DNA of 64,000 nt. It comes from DASZIT01 sp963770635. Lineage in GTDB: Bacteria; Actinomycetota; Acidimicrobiia; Acidimicrobiales; RAAP-2. The DNA is taken from contig CAVYQI010000003.1 in assembly GCA_963770635.1 (NCBI GenBank), forward strand, positions 310,001-374,000, written 5' to 3'. Each line of letters opens with the position of its first letter. The first letter of the stretch is position 1. Under the pieces are notes generated by a model. That model ran no database searches. It worked only from the letters and a program-made list of their open reading frames with translations, and had not been told where the DNA came from. Shown one piece after another: positions 25,932 through 34,804 of this stretch. The translations under genes were made by a program, and so were the position numbers.

Positions 25932-27085
25932 TGGCCCGCTGGCCCTGGCGCCGCTCCTCCTCCGGCCGCAAGAGCCATCTCCCCACCCTGCTCAAATTCG
26001 GGGTGTTCGTCATCGTCGCCCTGGTACTGCTGGTGGCGCTGGCCGTCCGGGTCGGGAACATCTCGCTGTTCACCCACCGCACCACCTACCAGGCGCAGCT
26101 GGCCGACGTCACCGGGCTGCAGCCGAACAACTCGGTGAAGATCGCCGGGGTCACCGTCGGCCAGGTGACCGGCATCAGCGTGCAGCGCGGCCATGCCCTG
26201 GTGACGTTCTCCATCAACAACGACGTGCACCTGCGCTCCAGCACCAAGTCCGGACTGCAGCAGAACAACGTGCTCGGCCAACAGTTCCTCTATCTGTACC
26301 CGGGATCCACCGGCAAGGACATCCAGGCCGGCTACGTCATCCCCCTGTCCCAGTCGGTCGCCGATCCCGGGGTGGGCGCCTTCCTCAACGCCCTCGGCCC
26401 GTTCCTCTCGGCGGTGAACCCGGCCCAGGCCAACACCTTCGTCCAGAGCGTGCTCTCCGCCCTCCAGGGGAATCAGGACAAGGTCGACCAGCTGATCAAC
26501 GACTCGGCCACCGTCGCCCAGACGGTCGGCTCCCTCGACACCCAGGTCGGTCAAGTGATCGACGCCCTCAACCAGGTCTTCACCGCCCTGGCCCAGAAGA
26601 GCTCCGACATCGGCAGCCTGCTCGACAACCTCCAGTCGGTGTCCCAGACCTTCGCCGCCAACAACAACCTGCTGGACACGGTGGTCACCAATCTGTCCCA
26701 GTTCACCGGACAGATCGCCGCGGTGGTCCAGTCCAACCAGGGCAACCTGGCCACCACCATCAGTGACCTCCAGTCGGTGACCTCGGTGGTGCAGGACCAC
26801 GAGAAGAGCTTGAGCGCCGGGCTGTCGTCGCTGGGGGCGGGCTTCAATCCCTACACCCTGATCTCCAACTACGGCCAGTGGTTCCAGGTCAAGTCGGTCT
26901 ACACCTGCCTGGCCGGCGAGACCACCTGCTTCTACAACAACGGGGGCAACCCCCCGCCCGGCTCGGGCCCGTTCGGCAGTGCGCCTCCGTCGTTGGGCGG
27001 GGCCACCACCGGGACGTCGGCCCCGGCCGCGAGTTCGCCGGAGTCGATGCTCCAGATGGTGGCCGGAAGCGGTGGTGGGTCGTGA
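25931..27085 (+). CDS. mceB: MceB-type protein
   Basis: 384 aa. A basic start (WPWRRSSSGRKSH) and membrane anchor (FGVFVIVALVLLVALAVRV) precede an MlaD/Mce domain containing LADVTGLQPNNSVKIAGVTVGQVTG. A long Gln/Ser/Asn-rich helical region follows (helical tube segment), with two cysteines in YTCLAGETTCFYNNGG near the C-terminus that may form a disulfide. The start overlaps the mceA stop by 1 nt. It is the second of six Mce subunits. Letter names follow operon position, not a phylogeny. Confidence 0.9.
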   Translation: MARWPWRRSSSGRKSHLPTLLKFGVFVIVALVLLVALAVRVGNISLFTHRTTYQAQLADVTGLQPNNSVKIAGVTVGQVTGISVQRGHALVTFSINNDVHLRSSTKSGLQQNNVLGQQFLYLYPGSTGKDIQAGYVIPLSQSVADPGVGAFLNALGPFLSAVNPAQANTFVQSVLSALQGNQDKVDQLINDSATVAQTVGSLDTQVGQVIDALNQVFTALAQKSSDIGSLLDNLQSVSQTFAANNNLLDTVVTNLSQFTGQIAAVVQSNQGNLATTISDLQSVTSVVQDHEKSLSAGLSSLGAGFNPYTLISNYGQWFQVKSVYTCLAGETTCFYNNGGNPPPGSGPFGSAPPSLGGATTGTSAPAASSPESMLQMVAGSGGGS

Positions 27086-28314
27086 AAGCCTTCACCGACC
27101 GGAACCCGCGAACCATCGGGATCGTGGTGGTGGTGGTGACCCTGGCCGCGGTGCTGGCCGTCTTCGCCTTCAACGGCAGCACCTTCTCGTCCGGGTACAC
27201 GGTGAAGGCCCGGTTCTCCAATGCCGCCGGCATGGGGCCGAACGCCGATGTGCTGCTGGCCGGGGTGGCCGTCGGCAAGGTCAAGTCGGTGAACCTCAAC
27301 GGGAACCATGTGACCGTGGACATGACCATCAACCAGGGGGTGGTCCTGCCCCACAACACCACCGCGTCGATCAGTGTCGAGACCCTGCTCGGACAGCTGG
27401 TGGTGGACCTCAAGCCGGTCAGCGGGTGGAACCGCCCACTAGGTGACGGGGCGCTGCTGACCAACACCTCGATCCCGGTCGAGTTCCAGAACATCCAGAA
27501 CGACGCCGGAAGCCTGCTGACCAAGACCGACGCCACCGCCATCAACCAGCTCATCTCGTCGCTGGCCACCATCACCCAGGGCAAGCAACAACAGGTGGCC
27601 CAGATCATCAGCGGCCTGAACGGGTTCACCGGCGTGATCAACCAGCGCCAGACCCAGGTGAGCCAGCTCATCGCCGCCGCCAACACCCTCTCCCAAACCG
27701 TCGCCACCCATGACAGTCAACTGGGATCGGCCATCGACAACCTCACCACCGTGATCAGCAGCCTGGCCCAGAAGGGCACCGATCTCGGCAACCTCATCGA
27801 CAACACCCAGTCGGCCGCCAGCCAGATCAACACCCTGGTCACCAACAACCGCCCGCAGCTCCAGGCGGTGGTGGCCCAGCTCCAGTCGGTGCTCGGGGTC
27901 CTCTCGCAGCACCAGCTGGACCTGGCCCAGGGAGTGTCGAGCGCGGCGGCGGCGATCACCGGGTTCTCCTCCATCGGTTCGTCGGGGACCACCCCGGTCA
28001 GCTGGGGCAACATCTTCTTCAACGTGCTCGGCTCCACCCCGTTGGAAGGGATCCTCGGGAGTTGTGGAACCCTGGACCTGGTCCTCACCCAGGCACTGGG
28101 TCCCGACCCGTTGCCGTGTAGCCAGCAGAACGGCCCGTTGGTCGGCACCACCCCCGCCGCATCGGCCACCGCGGCGCCGGCGACCTCGGGGAGCAACTCG
28201 GGCCCGACCACCACCACGGCACCGGCCGGTTCGACCACGACCACCACCAACCCGACGCTGGGCAACGGCATCGCCGGCATCCTCGGTCTCGGCAATCAGG
28301 GGAGCGGATCGTGA
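27082..28314 (+). CDS. mceC: MceC-type protein
   Basis: 410 aa from the GTG at 27082, which overlaps the mceB stop by 4 nt. It has a membrane anchor (TIGIVVVVVTLAAVLAVFAF), then the Mce domain (ARFSNAAGMGPNADVLLAGVAVGKV), a long polar helical stretch and a Ser/Thr/Pro-rich C-terminus (TTTTAPAGSTTTTT). Two Cys lie near the C-terminus (GSCGTLDL, PLPCSQQ). It is the third gene of the mceA-F series. Confidence 0.9.
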   Translation: MKAFTDRNPRTIGIVVVVVTLAAVLAVFAFNGSTFSSGYTVKARFSNAAGMGPNADVLLAGVAVGKVKSVNLNGNHVTVDMTINQGVVLPHNTTASISVETLLGQLVVDLKPVSGWNRPLGDGALLTNTSIPVEFQNIQNDAGSLLTKTDATAINQLISSLATITQGKQQQVAQIISGLNGFTGVINQRQTQVSQLIAAANTLSQTVATHDSQLGSAIDNLTTVISSLAQKGTDLGNLIDNTQSAASQINTLVTNNRPQLQAVVAQLQSVLGVLSQHQLDLAQGVSSAAAAITGFSSIGSSGTTPVSWGNIFFNVLGSTPLEGILGSCGTLDLVLTQALGPDPLPCSQQNGPLVGTTPAASATAAPATSGSNSGPTTTTAPAGSTTTTTNPTLGNGIAGILGLGNQGSGS

Positions 28315-29693
28315 GGCGCCGCCTCCTGGCCCTGGGCACCATCCTGGTGGCGGTGGCGGTGGTCGTCGCGGTGCTGTTCGTCACTGTGCTCAAGTCGACC
28401 CCCACCTATTCGATGAACGCGGTGTTCGCCAGTGCCAACGGGCTGTTCCCGGGGAACGCGGTCGAGATGCTCGGCGCGCCGGTCGGCACGGTGACCAACG
28501 TCGTCAACACCGGCAACACCGTCCTGGTGTCCATGGAGATACAAACCAAGTATCCGGTGCCCGCCGGGGTGCAGGCGGCGCTCGAGTCGCCCCAGGTGCT
28601 CGGCGAGCCCTCCATCGAACTGTCCCCCGGATACACCGGCGGACCGCAGATGCCCCCGGGCCGGACCATCCCGATGTCCCGGACGTCGGTGCCGGTGTCC
28701 ACCGATCAGCTGCTGAAGGACGTCCAGAGCTTTCTCTCCCAGGTCAATCCCCAGGCCACCGGGAATCTGATCACCAACCTGTCCCAGGACTTGTTGGGCC
28801 AGGGCGCCTCGCTCAACCAGCTGCTGGGCAACGCCGCCGGGACCATTCAACTCCTGGCCCAACAGGGGAACAGCCTCGGCCAGCTCACCACCTCCCTGGC
28901 GCAGATCACCGCCACCCTCCAGACCCGGACCACCACCCTCTCCACCCTCATCACCGACTACAACACGGTGTCCGCGGTGGTGGCGTCGCATCAGGCCCAG
29001 CTGGGAACGGCCATCAGTGATCTGGCCGGCGCCACCAATCAACTCTCGCAGTTCCTGGGGCCGAACCTGGTCCCGCTGGAGAACGACGTGGCCGGCGTCA
29101 CCCAGGTCACCCGCACGGTGTCGGCCAACCTCGGCAATCTCGACACCCTGCTCAACTCCACCAACCTGCTGTTCTCCGCGGCCGGACGGGCCTACGACCC
29201 CACCCAGAACTGGCTCAACCTGAACCTGGCGTTGCCGGCCGGCACCTCCGCCTCGGTGGTGTCCGGTTACATCCGCGACCGGTTGGCCGGCATCTGCCGC
29301 CGGTTGCTGGCCAACCATTCCTCCGGACTCCCCGCCGCCACCCTCCAGACCCTGGGGGTCTGCGGCAACCCCGACTCCGGGTTCTTCAACCCGCTGCTGT
29401 CGGTCATCCCTTCGATCCTCAACCAGCTGACCAGCGGTCCGGGAGGGGGCCCGTCAGCCACCGCCCTCGCCGCGCTGATCGCCAAGGGGATGACCATGAT
29501 CCCGGGCGCCGCCAACATCCAACCGCCGGCGGCGACCACCCCCGCCCCGGCGGCAACCGTGGCGCCGGCGGCTCCATCGCTGTCCAGCCCGGGCAGCTCG
29601 TTGCTCCCGCCCCTGCCCGCCAGCCCCACCGCGCCCCCGTCGTCCGGGGGCGGACTCGGGGGTCTGCTCAAGAGCCTCCTGGGGGATCTCTGA
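28311..29693 (+). CDS. mceD: MceD-type protein
   Basis: 460 aa from a GTG with a 4-nt overlap. An anchor (LLALGTILVAVAVVVAVLFV) precedes the Mce domain (AVFASANGLFPGNAVEMLGAPVGTV). The long helical region contains repeated Gln/Thr-rich heptad-like segments, and a Pro/Ala/Ser-rich tail ends in SGGGLGGLLKSLLGDL. Paired Cys (GICRRLL, LGVCGNP) may be oxidised outside the cell. It is the fourth gene of the series. Confidence 0.9.
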   Translation: MRRRLLALGTILVAVAVVVAVLFVTVLKSTPTYSMNAVFASANGLFPGNAVEMLGAPVGTVTNVVNTGNTVLVSMEIQTKYPVPAGVQAALESPQVLGEPSIELSPGYTGGPQMPPGRTIPMSRTSVPVSTDQLLKDVQSFLSQVNPQATGNLITNLSQDLLGQGASLNQLLGNAAGTIQLLAQQGNSLGQLTTSLAQITATLQTRTTTLSTLITDYNTVSAVVASHQAQLGTAISDLAGATNQLSQFLGPNLVPLENDVAGVTQVTRTVSANLGNLDTLLNSTNLLFSAAGRAYDPTQNWLNLNLALPAGTSASVVSGYIRDRLAGICRRLLANHSSGLPAATLQTLGVCGNPDSGFFNPLLSVIPSILNQLTSGPGGGPSATALAALIAKGMTMIPGAANIQPPAATTPAPAATVAPAAPSLSSPGSSLLPPLPASPTAPPSSGGGLGGLLKSLLGDL

Positions 29694-29694
29694 G

Positions 29695-30681
29695 ATGACC
29701 ATCTCCCGTCGGCTCCGTCTGGCTCTGCTCCTTCTGGTCGCCGGAGGCCTGGTCGTCACCGGCTGCAACCTCCCCTTCCAGTCCCCGGCCACCCTCACCA
29801 CCTCGGCGACGTTCGCGGATGTCGGCGACCTGTCCAACGGGGCATCGGTGCAGATGGCATCGATCCCGGTCGGTCATGTCATCTCCATCTCCCTGGTCGG
29901 CGACCAAGCCAAGGTGGACATGGTGCTGAACCAGTCGGCCGACGTTCCCGAGAACCTCTCCGCCCAACTGCGGCGGACCTCGCTGCTCGGCGAGCAGTAC
30001 GTCGATCTGATCCCGAACCCCTCCAACCCCGGGGGGCCGATGCGGACCGGGGAGGTCATCGGCGATACCTCGGTGCAGCCCGGCATCGCCCAACTCCTCT
30101 CGGCGGGAGCCACGGTCATCGGCGGCATCAACAGCACCCAGCTGGCCGACCTGGTGGCCAACTCCGCTCAGGGTTTCGGCGGCCAAGGCAGCAACCTGCG
30201 TAGTCTGCTCGACAGCTTGAGCACCGTCATCAACGGCTACGCCGGGCGGACCTCCACCATCCAGTCCCTGATCACCAACGCCGATCAGCTGTCGGCGACC
30301 CTCGCCCCCGAAGCCGCCGAGAATGCCCAGGCGATCTCCACACTCTCGCAGACCACCGGGGTGCTGGCCAACCAATCCAACCGCTTGGTGAACCTGCTCC
30401 AGTCCCTCAACGACCTCTCCGTCCAGAGCAGCAGCATCCTCTCCTCCTACACGCCCGAGATCGACGACCAGTTGACCGGGCTGGCCGCCACCGCCGATTC
30501 GTTGCAGGCGACCGAGAACGACCTCGGGAGCTTCCTGCAATTCCTGCCCGGCCACAACCTCGCCCTCCAGCAGGTGACCCGAGACAACCAGGTCCAGATC
30601 CTCACCGATCTGATCATCTGCGGCCTTCCCGGCGGTGGGTCCTCGTCGAATCCGGCCTTCACCTGTGGGACCTCCAAGTGA
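29695..30681 (+). CDS. mceE: MceE-type lipoprotein
   Basis: 328 aa. The N-terminus is a lipoprotein signal: SRRLRLALLLLVAGGL followed by the lipobox VTGC (Cys ~23). The Mce domain has ATFADVGDLSNGASVQMASIPVGHV. In mycobacterial operons the fifth Mce is the lipoprotein (LprK/MceE), and the position here agrees. It is shorter than its siblings. It overlaps mceF by 4 nt (GTGA). Confidence 0.93.
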   Translation: MTISRRLRLALLLLVAGGLVVTGCNLPFQSPATLTTSATFADVGDLSNGASVQMASIPVGHVISISLVGDQAKVDMVLNQSADVPENLSAQLRRTSLLGEQYVDLIPNPSNPGGPMRTGEVIGDTSVQPGIAQLLSAGATVIGGINSTQLADLVANSAQGFGGQGSNLRSLLDSLSTVINGYAGRTSTIQSLITNADQLSATLAPEAAENAQAISTLSQTTGVLANQSNRLVNLLQSLNDLSVQSSSILSSYTPEIDDQLTGLAATADSLQATENDLGSFLQFLPGHNLALQQVTRDNQVQILTDLIICGLPGGGSSSNPAFTCGTSK

Positions 30682-32036
30682 TCACCCGCCGGATCATCAT
30701 CAACCTCATCGCCTTCTTCGTCATCGCCGCAGTGTTGATCGTGTTCGGCCTGATCAACCTCCTCGGCAACCCGTTCCAGACGACGACGCCGATCTCGGCC
30801 CTCCTCCCCAACGCGTACGGGATCTACTCGAACTTCTCGGTGACCCTCAACGGCGTCCAGGTCGGAACGGTGCGCTCGGTGTCCCTGACGCCCTCGGGGG
30901 CAAAGGTGGACATGGCCATCAACCCCGGGGTCAAGGTCCCCGGCGACGTCGCCGCCGAGATCGAGATCGCCAACACCCTCGGTGAGCAACAGATCGATCT
31001 GGTACCCCAGCATGGCGGCACCGCTCCGCCGCTGCGGGCCGGGGCCCAGATCCCGGTCGCCCCCGGGGGCGCGCCGGCTGACATCGGGCAGGTCATCGCC
31101 ACCGCCACCCAGTTCCTGGCCGCCATCCCGGTCGACAATCTCAACACGCTGCTCCAGGAGACGGCGACCGCCCTCAACGGGAACGCCGCCAACGTCCACA
31201 CCATCATCACCTCGGGGACCCAGTTCGCGGAGGAATTCCTGGCCTTCCAGCAGGCGTTCAAATCGCTGCTGGCCAGCGCCCCGCCCGTGCTCAACACCGT
31301 CACCGCGTCGTCACCCCAGCTGACCTCGGCCCTGGCCAACACCGCCGCCCTCTTGAACGTCCTGACCGTCCAGCAGTCGAACTTCCTGAGCCTGCTCAAC
31401 ACCGGGGCGGGGTCGACCCAACTCCTCAACCAGCTGCTGGTGGCCGAGCGCCCGAACCTGGCCTGCGTGGTCCACGACCTCGGCGGGCTCACCACCAACC
31501 TGTCCCAACCCGCCAACCTCAACAACCTGACCACCGACCTGGCCAACAATCAGGAGTTCTTCGGAGCCGTCGAGGGATTGTCGGTCACCGGGCCGGCCCG
31601 GCAGTTGACAGCCAGCGAGCCGGCCCGCACCAACCAGGAGTACCTGCGCACCCGGCTCATCCTCCCCCCGGTGCTCACCCCGGCGGCGGTGAGCTATTCG
31701 ACCCCCAAGACGGTTCCCCCCATCAGCCCGGCGGCCGGCTGTTCGACCGAGTTCGGCAACGGGGTGGGGGCTGCCTCCCAGCCCGGTTTCACCCCGGCGG
31801 CGCCGGTGGCCATCAACACCCCCTCGGCGGCGGATAGCCAGGTGCGTGGCGGGGGGACACCGATTGCCGGCGCCCCGTTGACCACCGCCGACGCCGCCTC
31901 CATCCAGAGGCCCTCCTCCCCCTCCCCGTCGACGCCCTTCACCGTGCTGCCGTTGATGGGGGCGGCAGTACTGTTGCGGAACCCGGTCAGGCGGCGACTG
32001 CGGAATCGGCGCCATCGACAGGAGACGGAGGAATGA
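30678..32036 (+). CDS. mceF: MceF-type protein
   Basis: 452 aa from a GTG overlapping mceE. An anchor (IIINLIAFFVIAAVLIVFGLI) precedes the Mce domain (PNAYGIYSNFSVTLNGVQVGTV), a long helical region and a Pro/Ser-rich C-terminus ending in a basic RRRLRNRRHRQ stretch. A short hydrophobic run (FTVLPLMGAAVLLR) before the basic tail could be a second membrane segment. It is the last of six Mce genes and is followed by mas with a 4-nt overlap. Confidence 0.9.
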   Translation: MITRRIIINLIAFFVIAAVLIVFGLINLLGNPFQTTTPISALLPNAYGIYSNFSVTLNGVQVGTVRSVSLTPSGAKVDMAINPGVKVPGDVAAEIEIANTLGEQQIDLVPQHGGTAPPLRAGAQIPVAPGGAPADIGQVIATATQFLAAIPVDNLNTLLQETATALNGNAANVHTIITSGTQFAEEFLAFQQAFKSLLASAPPVLNTVTASSPQLTSALANTAALLNVLTVQQSNFLSLLNTGAGSTQLLNQLLVAERPNLACVVHDLGGLTTNLSQPANLNNLTTDLANNQEFFGAVEGLSVTGPARQLTASEPARTNQEYLRTRLILPPVLTPAAVSYSTPKTVPPISPAAGCSTEFGNGVGAASQPGFTPAAPVAINTPSAADSQVRGGGTPIAGAPLTTADAASIQRPSSPSPSTPFTVLPLMGAAVLLRNPVRRRLRNRRHRQETEE

Positions 32037-32842
32037 CCGAGGAGCAAGGCCCCAAGCCCTACAAGGTGTCGGTGGTCGACCGCGAAACCGGGGGCGCCCG
32101 TCCCCGCGCCACCGACGCCGACACGTCGGCCGAGGTCGAGCAGCCGGATGACGGGTCGGACGCCGGCAGCCCCGACCCGAAGGCGGCGGCGCCCAAGTCG
32201 GCGCCCCCGGCGGCTCCCGGCAAGGGCAAGGCGCCGGTCGCCAAGGGCCGCTGGTACGCCCGGAGTCTCGGGCGCAAGAGCCAGATCGTGCTGTTGGTCA
32301 TCGCCGTCCTCGGGGTGGTCGGGACCGCGGTGTTCGGCAACGCCTGGGCGACGCTCAGCGATAGGCAGGGCCAGCAGGCCCAGGTCGAGTCCGTGACCAA
32401 CAACTTCCTTCTGGCCCTGACCAACTTCGACGCCAAGAGCGTCGACGCCGACTTCAACAAGATCCAGCAATACGCCACCGGTTCGTTCGCCAGCCAGTCG
32501 AACCAGTTCTTCGGCTCCACCATCCGCAGCCAGCTGGAGGCCGCCCTGGCGTCGTCCCGCGGCCAGATCCGCAGCCAGTTCGTGCAGTCGATCAACGGGA
32601 ACTCCGCCAGCGTGTACTCGGTGGTCGATCAGACCTACATCAACAACAAGATGACGTCGCCGTCGGCCGACGAGCTCCAGATTCAAACCGACCTGACCAT
32701 GACCGGATCGGGCTGGAAGGTGTCCAATGTGACGGTGCTCAACAACAGTGGGGCCGGCTCGGGAACCGGGTCGACATCATCTTCGAGCACCACGACGACG
32801 GTTCCGGCCGCCACCACCACGCCGACCACCGCGGCGCCGTAG
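32033..32842 (+). CDS. Mce-associated membrane protein
   Basis: 269 aa. A cytoplasmic Pro/Ala-rich N-terminus (about 80 residues) leads to a membrane segment (SQIVLLVIAVLGVVGTAVF) and an NTF2-like outer domain with alternating helices and strands. A Ser/Thr-rich tail (TSSSSTTTTVPAATTT) ends it. Mas proteins encoded after mceF stabilise Mce complexes in mycobacteria. The role is inferred from the position and architecture. It is the end of the operon, with a 373-bp gap downstream. Confidence 0.85.
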   Translation: MTEEQGPKPYKVSVVDRETGGARPRATDADTSAEVEQPDDGSDAGSPDPKAAAPKSAPPAAPGKGKAPVAKGRWYARSLGRKSQIVLLVIAVLGVVGTAVFGNAWATLSDRQGQQAQVESVTNNFLLALTNFDAKSVDADFNKIQQYATGSFASQSNQFFGSTIRSQLEAALASSRGQIRSQFVQSINGNSASVYSVVDQTYINNKMTSPSADELQIQTDLTMTGSGWKVSNVTVLNNSGAGSGTGSTSSSSTTTTVPAATTTPTTAAP

Positions 32843-33215
32843 GCAACCGGCGGGTTGGAGGTGTCCTCAGGCTTCGAGGTTGGGAGGGGACGCGCCACCT
32901 TTGAGCGAATGGCCAGGGTGGTTCGCTCAAAGGCGAACACCTGAAACAACAGGGTGGGGTGGGGGGACAGAACCGAAGGGAGGCGCCTCCGCCCGACATG
33001 GACCTGGTCGGACGTCGTTGGCCGACTGATCCAAGTCCGGGCGAGAAGCGCCGCGTTCCCCTCGAGCCCGATCCGCCTCCGGGTTCCCCTTCGCTACTAA
33101 GCATCGGCAGGTGGGCGCCGACCCATGAGTATTTGCCGAGGAAAAATCAATTCCGAGGACACGCTGGGTGGCAGCCTGGCCCCCAACGGAGAAGAATTCG
33201 CGCCGCCAGTGGCCG
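32843..33215. other. 373-bp gene-free stretch between convergent mas and HAD genes
   Basis: No open frame here shows recognisable protein features, and I find no tRNA-like fold. It holds the second copy of the dispersed hairpin (32898-32933) and a perfect 12-bp palindrome GGAGGCGCCTCC at 32979-32990. A locally AT-rich patch lies near 33128-33160 with CCGAGG repeated on either side. The hairpin could terminate the mce operon, although no T-tract follows it. Confidence 0.6.
32898..32933. repeat. Intergenic inverted repeat, copy 2 of the dispersed hairpin
   Basis: CCTTTGAGCGAA (32898-32909) and TTCGCTCAAAGG (32922-32933) form a perfect 12-bp inverted repeat around a 12-nt spacer, TGGCCAGGGTGG. 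The arm plus flank, GCGCCACCTTTGAGCGAA, is identical over 18 bases to copy 1 near 16.3 kb, and the spacer length is the same while its sequence differs. Conserved arms with variable loops suggest selection on structure or on a protein-binding dyad. It lies 56 bp after the mas stop. Confidence 0.75.
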
Positions 33216-33863
33216 TCAGTCCTGCAAGGAGCGCAGCAACCCCTCGTCGAAGCCGGACAGCGAGTCGAGCACGGCCTCGCAGAACCCCCAGCGGGCCGAC
33301 CCGGCCGCCGACGGTTCGGGGACGACCACCACCCGCATCCGGGCGGCTTTGGCGGAGATGGCCCCGTTGAAGGAGTCCTCGACCGCCAGGCAGCCGGAGG
33401 GATCGACACCGAGTTTGGCGGCGGTGGTGAGGTAGGAACCCGGATGGGGCTTGCCCAGCGGCTCCCATTCCGCCGAATGCCAGACGGCGACCTCCGACTC
33501 GATGCCCAGACGCTGGAGGGCGGCCTCGATGACCACCGCATACGATCCGGAGCACACCGCCACCGGAAGCGACTGGTGCCCGCAGAGGTCGATGGCCTCG
33601 AGCGCCCCGGGCATGGGTTCGCCCTTGGAGGCGATCAGCTCAGCCACCCGTTCGGTGGTGGCCCGCTCGACCTCCACCGGGGTCATGCCCGTCCAGGGGT
33701 GACGCTCCCACCAGTGGCGGACGGCATCATCGATCCGCAGGCCCATGGTCTGGCGGGTATCCGTCTCCGACAGCTCGAGCCCGACCGAGGCGAACACCTC
33801 GATCTCGGCCTGGCGCCAGTACGGCTCGGAGTCGATGAGCAAACCGTCGAGATCGAAGATCAC
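33216..33863 (-). CDS. HAD-family sugar-phosphate phosphatase
   Basis: 215 aa from a GTG. Motif I is IFDLDGLLIDSEPYW (catalytic Asp pair), with SGSYAVVIEAAL as motif II, GKPHPGSYL as motif III and a VEDSFNGAISAKAA motif IV. The helical cap after motif I and GLRIDDAVRHW resemble hexitol/2-deoxyglucose-6-phosphatases and beta-phosphoglucomutase relatives. The exact substrate is uncertain. It lies 50 nt downstream of sucD in the same direction and may be read from the same message. Confidence 0.82.
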   Translation of the reverse strand: MIFDLDGLLIDSEPYWRQAEIEVFASVGLELSETDTRQTMGLRIDDAVRHWWERHPWTGMTPVEVERATTERVAELIASKGEPMPGALEAIDLCGHQSLPVAVCSGSYAVVIEAALQRLGIESEVAVWHSAEWEPLGKPHPGSYLTTAAKLGVDPSGCLAVEDSFNGAISAKAARMRVVVVPEPSAAGSARWGFCEAVLDSLSGFDEGLLRSLQD

Positions 33864-33913
33864 CGCGCCGATCGGCAGCCCGGCGTGGGCCTCGGCGGAC
33901 GGAACCCCCGGGC

Positions 33914-34804
33914 TCAGTCGAGCTTCTTCACGACGTCGACCATCGCCTCACCGGCTTCGGTCGGGTTGAGGGCCACGGTGACCCCGGCCGCCGACAGGGC
34001 GTCCATCTTGGCCTGGGCGGTGCCCTTGGAGCCGGAGATGATGGCCCCGGCGTGGCCCATCTTCCGCCCCGGCGGGGCGGTCACCCCGGCCACGTAGGAG
34101 ACGACCGGCTTGCTGACCGAGGTGCTGATGAACTCGGCCGCCTCCTCCTCGGCCGAGCCGCCGATCTCCCCGATCATCATGATGGCCCGGGTGTCGGGGT
34201 CGGCCTCGAAGGCCCGCAGGCAGTCGATGAAGCTGGTGCCCGGAACCGGATCGCCGCCGATGCCCACACAGGTGGTCTGCCCGACGCCCTGCTGGGAGAG
34301 CTCATGGAGCGCCTGGTAGGTCAGGGTCCCGGAGCGGGAGACGATCCCCACCGGACCCCCGGGCATGGCGATGTCCCCCGAGGTGATGCCGATGTTGCAC
34401 TTACCCGGCGAGATGATCCCCGGACAGTTGGGTCCGAGCAGCCGGGTGGAGGGGAACTCCCGGACCAGCCGGTTGTAGGCCAGGGCTTCGTCCTGGGCCG
34501 GGATGCCCTCGGTGATGCACACCACGAAGGGAACGCCGGCCCCGGCCGCCTCGATGATGGCGTCGGCGGCGAACCGCGGGGGGACGGAGATGAACGAGGC
34601 GTTGGCCCCGGTGGCCTTCACCGCCTCGACCACGGTGGCGAAGACCGGGATGTCCTCGATGACCTCGCCACCCCGCTTGGGATTGGTGCCGGCCACCACC
34701 TGGGTGCCGTAGGCCCGGTTGCGGAGCCCGTGATAGAGGCCCTGGCTGGTCGGGCTGATGCCCTGGATCACGACCTTGGTGTTCTCATCAACGAAGATGC
34801 TCAC
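33914..34804 (-). CDS. sucD: Succinyl-CoA ligase alpha subunit
   Basis: 296 aa. The GTG start (MSIFVDENTKVVIQGI) overlaps the sucC stop by 4 nt. CoA-binding fold segments (GTNPKRGG, FISVPPRFAADAIIEA) are followed by LLGPNCPGIISPGKCNIGI and the phosphohistidine segment MGHAGAIISG. With SucC it makes succinate and a nucleoside triphosphate from succinyl-CoA. The complex links the TCA cycle with the neighbouring B12-domain protein's likely product. Confidence 0.97.
   Translation of the reverse strand: MSIFVDENTKVVIQGISPTSQGLYHGLRNRAYGTQVVAGTNPKRGGEVIEDIPVFATVVEAVKATGANASFISVPPRFAADAIIEAAGAGVPFVVCITEGIPAQDEALAYNRLVREFPSTRLLGPNCPGIISPGKCNIGITSGDIAMPGGPVGIVSRSGTLTYQALHELSQQGVGQTTCVGIGGDPVPGTSFIDCLRAFEADPDTRAIMMIGEIGGSAEEEAAEFISTSVSKPVVSYVAGVTAPPGRKMGHAGAIISGSKGTAQAKMDALSAAGVTVALNPTEAGEAMVDVVKKLD

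Noticed and set aside
32979..32990. Perfect palindrome GGAGGCGCCTCC as an operator
   Set aside because: Short GC-only palindromes are expected often in DNA of this composition, and it lies between convergent genes away from any promoter.
32843..33215. tRNA or small stable RNA in the gap after the mce operon
   Set aside because: No cloverleaf with a matching acceptor stem and T-loop could be drawn, and no SRP, RNase P or tmRNA core motif is visible.
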